From the NCBI GenBank assembly GCA_963693305.1, contig OY855915.1, positions 11,741,340 through 11,805,339 on the forward strand: a stretch of DNA of 64,000 nt, written 5' to 3'. The notes under the pieces were generated by a model. That model searched no databases and had not been told where the DNA came from. It saw nothing but the letters and a program-made list of their open reading frames with translations. The DNA is from Meandrina meandrites. Taxonomy: Eukaryota; Cnidaria; Anthozoa; Scleractinia; Meandrinidae. The translations under genes were made by a program, and so were the position numbers. The stretch's first letter is position 1. Every line of letters begins with the position of its first letter. This document shows positions 45,988 through 55,993 of the stretch, piece by piece.

Positions 45988-48900
45988 ATGCCTCCGAAGA
46001 AGAAGGCTCCGAATGAGCCAACGAAAAAAACTGAACAGAAAAAGAAAGAAAAGATAATCGAGGTATTTGACCAAGTGGTATTCTTCTTAGATAATCTAGC
46101 TTGCCATCTGTGCGCTTAGATTTTTATTTTCTGTCTTGTACAGGATAAAACTTTTGGGTTGAAAAACAAGAAAGGAAAGAAACAACAGACATTCGTAAAA
46201 CAAGTAACTCAACAGGTAATCTCGATGAAATTGGACGTATTTTTAGAGATTTCACGATTTAAGTAATTGTTGGTTTTCTTTTGTTTTATAAAAAGGTCAA
46301 ATATGGTGGAAATCCCAGTGCAAGAAAGGTATGTACAACACAACTAAAAACACGTAAGCTGAAATACTAAAAGTAATACAGCTTACGTAAGCTCAAATAT
46401 TTCACGTATTGAACCCCAGTGATTCATTCCGATATTTTTTATTCGTCCAAAAGGTCGTCTCTATAATGCGTTTTTTAGACGGTATAAATAAGGTGATTTA
46501 CAACTACTCCATTAGACGATCAAGCCACCAAAATGAAAACTCAGTGTCATTCATGTGTATTTAAGAGTTTTTTAGACACACAGACTTCATGAATTGGAGT
46601 TGATACCAATCCATTAGTTTTTTTGGAAATTTTATTATTGGTATTATAAAACCAATTATTTAATTAATTATCCTTTGACTTCTTGTACATGTTGGTCAGA
46701 ATTGTTAAATGTTGCATGTGACAAATGGTTTTTTAATAAGAACATGTATATTTCATAGATAACTGTAATCTAATCACACACGGTTAAAATAGTTTAATGC
46801 CAACAATAATTATTAAGGCATATACAAATGTATCATTGTAAATGGTTTGACTATTCAACATTTTTTTACTTGACTCTGAAGGAGCGCTTTCCATTTACAT
46901 GGAATTTTCAGTGAGAATTTTTCGACAAATGGAACAGTACAAATTTTTTCAACGCGTAAAGGGAACGGAAAGAGGCTGTTCCTTTTGAAAATTCCATTCT
47001 GATAGCACTGCGAGAGCCTGGGTCACAAAAAGAAAATGGCGATCGAGGGTGAAACTTTTCTACTGAATCTTCCATCTTCATGAAGCCTTGGAGAAAGTTC
47101 AAGGGAAAATCTCTCACTGCTTGTGAAGGAAAGTTCTCTATCTACACTCAACAGGAATTTTGGATTAATTTGAATCGATTCAACGGGTACATTTCAGCGT
47201 TCTTTGGGTCACTTGTCGACCTTGCTCTATGAGCGAACAGACTGGTTGTTGCAAATGGAACAGAAATTTTCTGGTCATTCCGGGAGAAACAGGAAAAGAG
47301 GAATACCTCTGAAGGTATTCCTTTTTTTCCGAAAAATTTCCAGTGGAAAGGCCCGTTCCATTTGATTTCCCACTGGAACAACCGGTTTTTCCACACAAAT
47401 GGAAAGCGCTCAAGATGACTTCCACTCAGGCTGTCAAAACGTCAGTCAACAACAACAATTCTTTTCAGAATTTGTCTCACCGCTTGACCACGCTATATGA
47501 ACTACAAATTGTATCATTTGAAAGTTAAGAACTGTTCATAATTATACAATACCACTTATTGCTAAATTCAGGGCTAAATGGCAGAATAGCCAGCCACTGA
47601 TTTACATTGTCATTGAATAAGAATAGCAGCTATTGTGTTATGCCTAGTTCTGGAAAGAGTTCCAACACATGCAAATCAGGTGGACCAAACTTTAAAGTAG
47701 CCCTGTATTCTGAAGTTGCTCCAAATTCAGCCAATTCAAATCCATTTTTACTGATACAATATTTTTCTAAGTAATGGATGGGATAAAGTGTTTTGAGCTC
47801 TTTCTCAGTCATACAGTTTACTTAGCTGTGTAAAAGACATCTTAGTAACTAGTCTTACTCGGGACTGTACAGTCTTTTCTTTACTGACCTTGTTAAACTC
47901 AATCTGTCAATGTTAATGATTATTGTTTGTTTTTGTATTTTTACATGAAGCTTGCTCAGGAGCAGGATAGCAAAGTAAGTGCTTTGTACTTAAATATGAA
48001 CTATCCATTTCTTTCTGTAATCATATTCATAATTAAACGAACTGAGCGTCCGACTTTGTTTAATCACGCATAGATATACCAACCAAATTGTGCTCCACTC
48101 AGTCTGGCTATTACCATTATAAATAGACACACACTTGAGTTTTATCCACTGACAAATGCACATTCAAACAAATTTTCATTCCAATTTTTCTATTGGTGTG
48201 ATACTGACTTTTTTCAGACATTTTCAGGGCTGTGCTCTTAAGGGTGCTCGGGTGCCTCAGGTGACTAACTTTTGCCTTTGGGCGACCAGATAATCTTATT
48301 TCTTTCAAATAAGCTTTATGCTGGGCACCCTGGATCTCATAGTTTAGAACCTTTGGGCTCCTTGTAATAATTCTTAGAGCACAGCCTTGATTTTGTTCAA
48401 TTGTTTTGGTTAAAATATAACTGTGAAAATTTTCTTTTCTTTTGTTCCTTTCACCACATTTCCCTTGCTATGATTATTAATTTTCATACATGTTTATTTG
48501 TTATCTTGTATTAAATATAATTTTATTTTATAACTGTGTTATAAATTCTATTTCTAGAAAAAGGCAACGGAACAAAAGAAAAAAGAGCAAGATGAAGTGA
48601 ATGCACTGTTCAAACCTGTCATTGCACAGAAAGTATCAGCAGGTATGTGTACTCTGCAAATGCCGTCACAAATTACTCTGCATCACAATCGAACCCTGAT
48701 ACAGATAATGTCAATTATAAAATAACGAAGATTTTAACAATGTGCTCAAACAAAAACTCAGAGTGTAAAAGAAAATACTAGGAATTTTCCAGGTCGCCTT
48801 TGCATTCCTTTGCATTGCTAACGTGCTAACTAAAAGGTGAAAAGGTGTTACATGCTCGTTAGGCAAGTGGATAAATAAAATCCCTTGGCTACTTAAGACA

Positions 48901-51900
48901 GGACTTTTTTGTATGCTGAAAACTCCATGAAAAACTTTTTTTTTAAATGTCTGTCTAAGGCTAGACGTTTTCTAATGGAGAATTATTGCCTGCTAGCCCT
49001 GTAATCCAGCAATGAGGCAGGACTCAAAAAACATCTTCAGTGTCTAGTTGTCCGGAACAAGTTATTTTCCTCTGTTTTGCTATTTCATGCTCACTTGCCC
49101 ATGGGGTAAGAACCCAGACAAGCTGTCTGTTGACTAAAGGGAACTTTGGCAAGCACCCACCTGCCTCAGGCGAGCAAAAGTTAGTCTTATTTAACAACAC
49201 TGACATTTCATGGTTGATTACATGCACAGGTGCTGATCCCAAGTCAGTAGTTTGCGCATTTTATAAACAAGGGCAATGTTCCAAGGGAGACAAATGCAAG
49301 TTCTCACATGATATTGCCATGGACAGAAAAGGAGAGAAAAGAAGCTTGTATGTTGATGCTAGGGATGTTGCAGAAGATGATCTTAAAAATGGTAAGTATT
49401 GCTGAAGTAGACACCTTGGGTTTAAATTTTAGACTAGCATTTATCTGAAGAAACATTGAAATTTGGTTGGAGCTTGTATGTAGTCGTATTAATGTGTGCA
49501 TGTACATTGTATCTGCAAGGTTAATACCAGTTAAATCAAGGAACTCAAAGATACATAAACATTGTGTTATCTTTCCTCAGATACAATGGATAAATGGGAT
49601 CAGAACAAATTGGAAGAAGTCATTGAGAAAAAGCATGGTGAAAAAGAAAAATCAATGCCCAAAACAGAAATTGTAAGTGCAATCAAGCAGAGATGTAGCT
49701 TTAAGCTGATTTCACCAACTGACAAAGAGCTTATCACTTAGGGCAATTGCGAAGGTGCACAGTGAGGCCAGAAAAGCTGGTTGGGCTTGTTTCAGGGTTC
49801 GCACAGTCTTGAAAAGTCCTTGAATTTTAGGGGGAGTCCTTGAAAAGTCCTTGAATTCCATTTTTCCTTGAAAAGTCCTTGAATTTCTGTGTAAGTCCTT
49901 GAAAAGTCCTTGAATTTTCTTCAACTTTAAAAATAGTGGCGTCGAAACCAAATTGCTTTGCATAGACTATGGTATTTCTTTTCCTGTGTAAAGCACCTTC
50001 AAACTCTAAAACACGAGTGTAAAAGCAGCCAATAGCGAGAAAAGACAAGAATTTAGAGAAGGAGATGGAGCAAACACATTTATAGCATTTAAATACCATC
50101 AAGAATGCAGAGAAGGAGATGGAGCAAACACATTTATAGCATTTAAATACCATCAAGAATGTAGAGAAGGAGATGGAGCAAACACATTTACAGCATTTAT
50201 ATACCATCTGTTAAATTACCTCCCTGGTAGGGGGTCCTTGAAAATTCAATTCGGTCCTTGAATAGTCCTTGAAAAGTCCTGGAAAAATGGTTACGATTTT
50301 TTGTACGAACCCTGTGTTTTGATGAGGATTGGATTTTTTAGCTACATGTACATTCAGTGTCGAAACAGAGCAAGCAATGTTGAAACAGTAAAATAAGCTA
50401 ACTATCGGAGAAGTGCTAATACTGTGACAACTTTTTTTCAGGTTTGTAAATTCTTTTTGGAGGCTGTTGAAAAGGGACTTTATGGCTGGTTCTGGAATTG
50501 CCCAAATGGCCCAAAATGTATCTACAGGCATGCGCTTCCACCAGGTTTTGTGTTAAAAAAGAAACAAGACAAAGAAGTCAAAGATGAAATATCATTTGAA
50601 GAGTTTATAGAAACAGAGGTATGCTTTGGATAATATATAACAGAGTTGTCTGTGCACAAAATTAGCTTTTATTCAGTTGATAATGACTAATTTTGGTAAG
50701 CTCCTTTTTTGTTGTTCCACTCAGCAAAATTGAATTCCTCAGGTTTTCCTAATCCTTCCAGAGCATTTAAAAGTTTTCTATTCCATAAGAAGTGCTGAAA
50801 GGAGAAGAAAGGAAATTACTGATGAGATCATTATCTGATGTCAACAGCTCGCACATATTCTGTGTTTCTATAAAGTTACAGAAATACAGCTTTCAGTATG
50901 GACAATCTTTCAGGGTGTTTTCTATTTAATTTACCCAATGGACATTTTATAAAAGATGTTCATATACATGTATGGTAGCACAGCAGATCACCAACATGCC
51001 AGGCACACTTAGCAAATTGTGTAATTTTCAGAATAGTTTTTTTTAATATTAATAATAGTGAATGCTTAAGTTCTAAAGAGCCAAAATCTGGGAAAATTAT
51101 ATGCTTCTAAGTTTTATACATGTATGCACCCTGATCTTATCTTTGTAACATTACAGAGGGAATTATTGACCATGTTTATTTACCTAGCACTTTTGCTGAT
51201 TCTCTTCTAGAGAGCAAAACTGGGTGGAAACTTGACAAAGTTAACATTAGAAACGTTCTTAGAGTGGAAAAAGAGAAAGGTAAGTGATCAAAATCTCAGT
51301 AATGAGATTTGATTGTCTTATGTAGAAGTAACCGTGTTTAAACTGTTAAATATCAAATAATGCGTCCCTATAGCCTTCATACTGTAATGGAATTAAAATA
51401 TCTGGACTTGAACTTCACCCCCACCCTTCCCTTATGTCTGATAAATATGCTCCCCAAAAGTTTGAGATACATGAAGAAACTTCTTTCATTCCCCTGTGCA
51501 GTCATTTTTGCATTTATTTTAGTAAATTTGTATGTACATTTGGATTGAAACTTGTTTGACCTTTTGTTTTACTTAACTATAATGTTGTGCGGTCTTGCAC
51601 CCCCCTTTCCCTCAACAGTTAAAAGAAAAAAAAGAAAAGTTTGAAAAAGAGCAGGCAAAGAAAAAAGATGAATTTAAGTCTGGAAGAATTGTTGGGAAGG
51701 TAAGCTGGGCTGCATTGATTTACATCATACAGATAACAAATACTTCTCTATAGGAGACTGTTCAAGTTGGTATCTGCCAAACAGTGTGCTTCAGTCTTAT
51801 ATTTTACAAGTTTGAAGACATAATCATCTATTTTGGTAGGTTATCTACAGAACTAGGAACAAATGTGTAAAGCAGTCACTGCCCACTGAAGCTTTTCTTG

Positions 51901-53891
51901 CTAGCGTAATTTAGGTAACTCTGCATGCTTTTACAGGCTCATCATGACTGTATTGGTGCAGTATGATTACTGGCACCTGCATCAAATTGTAAGCCCTTTA
52001 GTTTGTAGCAAGCATTGCAATAAGAAATAAGTTGTTTTGTATGATAACTATAGGTCAGTGGCCGTGAAGTGTTCATGTTCAGACCAGAGTTGGTTGCAGC
52101 TGATGCTGATGATGATGAGGCTACGGAAGATATGAGTATTTACAGAAAAACAGATGATGATGTAAGTGTATTGTATCACCACAGATGGGAAAAAATTTAT
52201 TAACCTTTTTGCAGGTATTGCAGACCAAATTGTGGTCACTTCGCTCCATGGTGAGATTGCTCCCAGTTAGATCACTCCCAACCAAAGTGATATCACTCCC
52301 GTTCAAGTCACACTTTTCTCACGCTTAAAGAACGAGAAATATTTTATGTCGTTTATTTGGAGCAAACTCGGTCGTACTTTAATTACACTTTACTGAACAT
52401 GAAGCAAAGTCACTTTAGTTTGGGAGTGATGTGACTTTTTCGATGGCGCAATCTGACTTTTGTTGGGAGCGATGTGACCATGAAGCGAAGTGACCAGGTA
52501 CCTGCAGACCGATGACACTTGATTATCTTTCTTTCTCTCTCTCTCTCTTTGGATGTGTTGTGGGTCTGTGATGCTACATGAAATATGGCAGGGCTTTCCA
52601 CATTTGAAGAAGGTGGCTGCCCTTCGGTGTACGGCACCCGTTGAAAAGCAATATTAGAAGTTGAAAACATCTCCTCCTTATGTGGAGCTGCATGAATTTA
52701 ATTCAGTGAATAATGACAGTTATACCCGGGAACCCACAAGAGCTCCAGCAGGGTGCCTGATCTTATTAGAATGATGCAGGTTTCGCTCCCAACCGAGTTC
52801 GCTCCCTACCTTTTCCGAGTTCGCCCCCACCAATCACTAACTTAGTCACGCATTTCTCACGCTTATAGAACGAGAAGTATTCTAGATAGTAAGCATACTT
52901 GGGAGCGAACGCGGTAAGTGTACTCTGAAAGTTGGGTGCGAACTCGGACAATGCGAACACGGTTGGGAGCGAAACCTCCTGCTACCTCTCATTAAAAGCC
53001 TTTTTATGGATGACTGAATTGGCACTCATTGTAAATTCGCTCATTTTGAGGAGAAATTTCACATACTTTCCAGATGTGATTCATTGTAAATGAAATACTG
53101 CTTGAGTTAGCTTTGTTGATAGGTGAGATTGAGCAGAAAGGAGTTATGGTATATGTTAATCTACCCATTCTTGTCTTGAAGGATGACAGAGATGTTAACA
53201 CCTCAACAAAAGAAGTGACGTTAGAAGAGATGTGCAGTGCTGCAAAAGAAGTGGATGGCACTGGTACAGTGGATACAGCAACCAACACTGCGGAGAGATT
53301 AAAACTTAACCAGGCCACCAGTACAACTGCTAGCGACAATTCCAACCAACAGGTAACTGTATGGAGATAAATGGTATTGAAATTCTTCCTGGTACATTGT
53401 TTTCTCCTGTAACGACAACAGCAACAATAATAATAATCAATAATTAATTGCCACCCCAACCTCCCTGCCCTTTATATTCCTCTCCCTTCCCCTTCAGCTC
53501 TACCCTGAGTACCCCTCTTGTTCGTATTTTGGTAGATCTTCCTGTCTCCTCTGTTCTTTTCGTCCCTTTTCTTCCCATCGTATCCCCATCTCTCCACCTA
53601 GATTATTCATTTTCACAACCGTATTACCCATTCACTCTTGTGGAAAAGTGGTGCTCCTGTTCAACTGCAAAGAGCCGTTTGTTCATCTCTATTTTGTGAT
53701 GTTTAAAACCTCAGATCCCCGACACAACTAACGCCGATGAGAACGGTCTCGACGAAGCTTGCGGTGGAATAAATTTACCAGACGAAGACACAGATGACGC
53801 GCTAGTGAATGGGATACCTATTGAAGAAAGTTTGTTCGAGGACGAAGACATTGACGACTTAGAACTTGAAGATCTCGAAATTGTCGATTAA
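45988..53891 (+). CDS. ZC3H15: Zinc finger CCCH domain-containing protein 15 (DFRP1)
   Basis: A complete 441-residue gene in 13 exons: 45988-46062, 46144-46215, 46296-46328, 47951-47974, 48558-48642, 49230-49391, 49581-49672, 50442-50618, 51211-51279, 51619-51699, 52054-52161, 53182-53352, 53715-53891. All borders are GT/AG and phases agree. ZC3H15 binds and stabilises the translational GTPase DRG1 on ribosomes in the cytosol. The Lys-rich N-terminus ([30 protein letters not shown]) is near-identical to the human protein. Finger 1 is C105-x7-C113-x5-C119-x3-H123 (CAFYKQGQC). Finger 2 is C183-x17-C201-x5-C207-x3-H211 ([20 protein letters not shown]). The DRG-binding region follows ([25 protein letters not shown]), then a variable segment and an acidic tail ([19 protein letters not shown]). 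Human length is 426, so the gene looks intact. Confidence 0.95.
46882..47411. mobile_element. MITE with GAGCGCTTTCCATTT termini
   Basis: The ends GAGCGCTTTCCATTT and AAATGGAAAGCGCTC are exact inverted repeats in ZC3H15 intron 3. Internal TTCCATTTG and AATGGAACAG words suggest further imperfect pairing. No clear target duplication. Shares the TTTCCATTT end with the element at 6470. Confidence 0.65.
47630..47812 (-). other. 60-codon open frame inside ZC3H15 intron 3
   Basis: It has a true ATG and stop, antisense to ZC3H15. The composition looks protein-like: [19 protein letters not shown] at the start, then [14 protein letters not shown] and [16 protein letters not shown] could not assign a family. 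A faint likeness to the N-terminus of RNase-PH-type exosome subunits (LKT-P--Y) is too weak to name. Chance ORF and decayed retrocopy are both possible. Confidence 0.2.
48225..48389. mobile_element. CAGGG-type MITE with 5-bp duplication ATTTT
   Basis: The left end CAGGGCTGTGCTCTTA pairs with the right end TTAGAGCACAGCCTTG. ATTTT repeats at 48220-48224 and 48390-48394. Located in ZC3H15 intron 4. Confidence 0.65.
49793..50314. mobile_element. CAGGG-type MITE with 5-bp duplication TGTTT and subterminal repeats
   Basis: The ends CAGGGTTCGCACAG and TGTACGAACCCTG pair, and TGTTT repeats at 49788-49792 and 50315-50319. Multiple copies of AGTCCTTGAA lie inside both ends, like transposase-binding subterminal repeats. 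Located in ZC3H15 intron 7. Confidence 0.7.
50055..50210. repeat. 54-bp minisatellite, three copies
   Basis: Units start at 50055, 50109 and 50163 with AGAGAAGGAGATGGAGCAAA and continue through CACATTTATAGCATTTAAAT with few differences. It lies inside the MITE at 49793-50314. Confidence 0.85.
52233..52496. mobile_element. MITE with TGGTCACTTCGCT termini
   Basis: The left arm TGGTCACTTCGCTCCATGG pairs with the right arm CCATGAAGCGAAGTGACCA. The next segments, GATTGCTCCCAGT and GTTGGGAGCGATG, also pair. The core TTTCTCACGCTTAAAGAACG is shared with the neighbour at 52776. Lies in ZC3H15 intron 11. Confidence 0.65.
52776..52982. mobile_element. Related MITE with TTTCGCTCCCAAC termini
   Basis: The left arm GCAGGTTTCGCTCCCAAC pairs with the right arm GTTGGGAGCGAAACCTCCTGC. 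The core TTTCTCACGCTTATAGAACG matches the element at 52233 but the ends differ. Same intron of ZC3H15. Confidence 0.65.
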
Positions 53892-54313
53892 CGATTGCTT
53901 AAGATTCTTTAGAGTTCGACATGACCATACAGTGGGACATTCAAAATGGCAGCTATCGCTTCCACTGGCCTGGACAGTCTGTTGAATGTTACATAAAGTC
54001 ATTGCTGTGCAGTGTTTTTATGGTCAAGAGACTCGGAAAAGTGGAAGTGGTTAAAATTAATTATTTCAGTACCTCTTAAAATCGAGGTATTATAAAACAA
54101 AAATTATAACATTGCTATCATTCCCGCGGTATTTCATTTCCAAGGACAAGCCAGAAGAAACATCCTTTGACTTGGCACCCTTGTCTCCAGGACTATTCTG
54201 TTAAATGGTAGAGCCCTGGGGGACAAATTAGCATCTTCAAACAGGGGTGGTAGAAAGTATTATCCTCCAAGCTATGAGTAGTATGCAGCTCGAACAACTC
54301 ATCAATTAATGTT
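53892..54313. other. ZC3H15 3' flank
   Basis: Likely holds the 3' UTR. No canonical AATAAA was noticed close to the stop, and no other feature was recognised before the unidentified exon on the opposite strand. Confidence 0.4.
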
Positions 54314-54844
54314 TTATCGTATGGCGCATTGAATAGTGACTTGAAAATACCTGTCAACAAGTTGAATTGTGCTTGTGAAATGAGCAGCTGACACGCGCTG
54401 GGCCGTACGGCTTTTGTCAGACCAGTTCAAGTAATCGAAATACTTTGGACCGTTTGGTGTAGAGTAACGCGCTCGGGTGGTGTGATAAAAACCGTTATTT
54501 TTGTAGGATAAGTTCATTTTCGCCACCTTTTTATCTCCGTTCTGCAAGTAAATTGAACACGGGTTGAAAGCAGTATCAAACCCTGCTCTTTGGGCGAAAT
54601 CCTTCCAATAAAAACCGTCGCAAAATAACGTTGAGTAGTGGTGATTCATATCAAGTTGGATTTGTTGTGTTACAGCAGCGCTGGAATTCGCTAAATGATA
54701 TGGTTCAATGTTAGCTAACAACTTAAGCTCACCCTTGATTTGCAAGTGGTTTTGCAGTTCGCTGCGATTGGGGGGGGGGGGGGGGGGGGGAAGTGGGAGA
54801 TGATTGGCTACTCTTGGGTAGGCGTGACAATGGCCACTGTTCAA
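54314..54844 (-). CDS. Unidentified open exon (hypothetical, partial)
   Basis: An open frame of up to 176 codons without an ATG at its start. The upstream part is a run of about 21 C residues (coding strand) ending in AATCGCAG, which looks like a polypyrimidine tract and splice acceptor. The exon therefore probably begins with ELQNHLQIKGELKLLANIE. Further words: LDMNHHYSTLFCDGFYWKDF, AGFDTAFNPCSIYLQNGDKK, YFDYLNWSDKSRTAQRVS. No signal peptide, membrane span or domain was recognised. Composition is protein-like and aromatic-rich. Starting at the internal ATG would give about 110 residues. No partner exons were found upstream. The homopolymer may also hide a length error. Confidence 0.4.
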   Translation of the reverse strand: MNSGHCHAYPRVANHLPLPPPPPPPNRSELQNHLQIKGELKLLANIEPYHLANSSAAVTQQIQLDMNHHYSTLFCDGFYWKDFAQRAGFDTAFNPCSIYLQNGDKKVAKMNLSYKNNGFYHTTRARYSTPNGPKYFDYLNWSDKSRTAQRVSAAHFTSTIQLVDRYFQVTIQCAIR

Positions 54845-55800
54845 AAACTGCCCTTTACCATGCCTATGTTGGTTACTTCTCTTTTCGTTATTAAGATCTA
54901 GTGTGATCTGCGTTCAGGCGTTCTTTATGTTTCGCGGCGGCAGAAGAGGGGCGTTTTCTCGTTGCCACCACCGCGAAAAAAAAACCCGCCTGATCGCGGG
55001 TTACTGGACAAAATTTCATGGACAGTCATTTCTTCGATATACTGGGAACTTGATGTATCAGAATCATTCCAAATCAGATAATGTTTTATTCATAAGAAAG
55101 ACTCATTCCCAGAAAAATCCCGAGACCTGAAAAGCGTCAGGACATGGCATAAAGATCGGCGCGCGCGCCAACAAAACCGCCAGCTACATAGACTGCAGTG
55201 CATCCCAACCACGATAGTTGTACCCAGACGCCGTTTTTTCTGCGCGGGATCTTTGGGGACCTACACGGGAATTTTCAGAGGCGCAGTGGAGCCAGAAAAT
55301 CAGAGAAGTCCCTCGCAAAAATACAGAACAAGAGACAGCATTGATTTTGGATGATGGCATATGGAAGTTTTAACTGGTAAAAGTCGGCGAGATTTGTACC
55401 AAGCATTACGAGCGATTAATTCTGTGCCATTGTATTCTAGTGACCGTTCTTCTGAATTCCTATATTAAGATCATTAATACAATAAACCTCGTGATATTTC
55501 GTTTTTAATAACTTATTGAAATTGTATGTTTTGAACATTTATTTTACCATCCTGCTATTCAGGCTGCGACTGCCGTAAGAAATTCATCAACGCGTGACAT
55601 GATTTCGTAAAAACTATACTTCAGCCCTCGGAGCAAAATGAATCATGCATACGTTTTGATTTTTTAACGTGAACGCTTATGTACATCTTTCCTCATTTAG
55701 AATCCTAACTATAAAAACGTTTGAAAAAGGTTGGTTTTCACGTTTGTGAGACTCGTACATGAGATATGTTGATTCCTTGCTGGTTACTGATGGTGCAGAC
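54845..55800. other. Intergenic stretch between the unidentified exon and the LGR 3' end
   Basis: No further exon was recognised. An LGR-sense AATAAA lies at about 55538-55543, about 450 bp past the LGR stop, and is a candidate polyadenylation signal. Confidence 0.45.
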
Positions 55801-55809
55801 ATTCAACAT

Positions 55810-55991
55810 CAGACTCGTTCCCAGTCGCTCCTGAGGCGGTTTTGACTGGAACGCATTGCATCAAGGGAAGGCCGCACGAAAATCTACTTTTCTTTTGCCC
55901 TTCCCAGCCTGCCCCGCAACCTTCACATCATTTCTCCCCAGTCTTTCATCGCCTTTGAAGAACAAATAAGTAGGGACTGGGAACGAGTCTG
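55810..55991. mobile_element. 182-bp MITE abutting the LGR stop codon
   Basis: The ends CAGACTCGTTCCCAGTC and GACTGGGAACGAGTCTG are exact inverted repeats. Perfect 9-bp direct repeats ATTCAACAT flank it (55801-55809 and 55992-56000). The right-hand copy contains the complement of the LGR stop codon. A 9-bp duplication suggests a MULE-type MITE. Confidence 0.85.
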
Positions 55992-55993
55992 AT

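Noticed and set aside
49712..50207. Cys-rich repeat protein ([11 protein letters not shown] repeated)
   Set aside because: It is created by the 54-bp minisatellite inside a MITE. The 54-base period keeps frame by chance.
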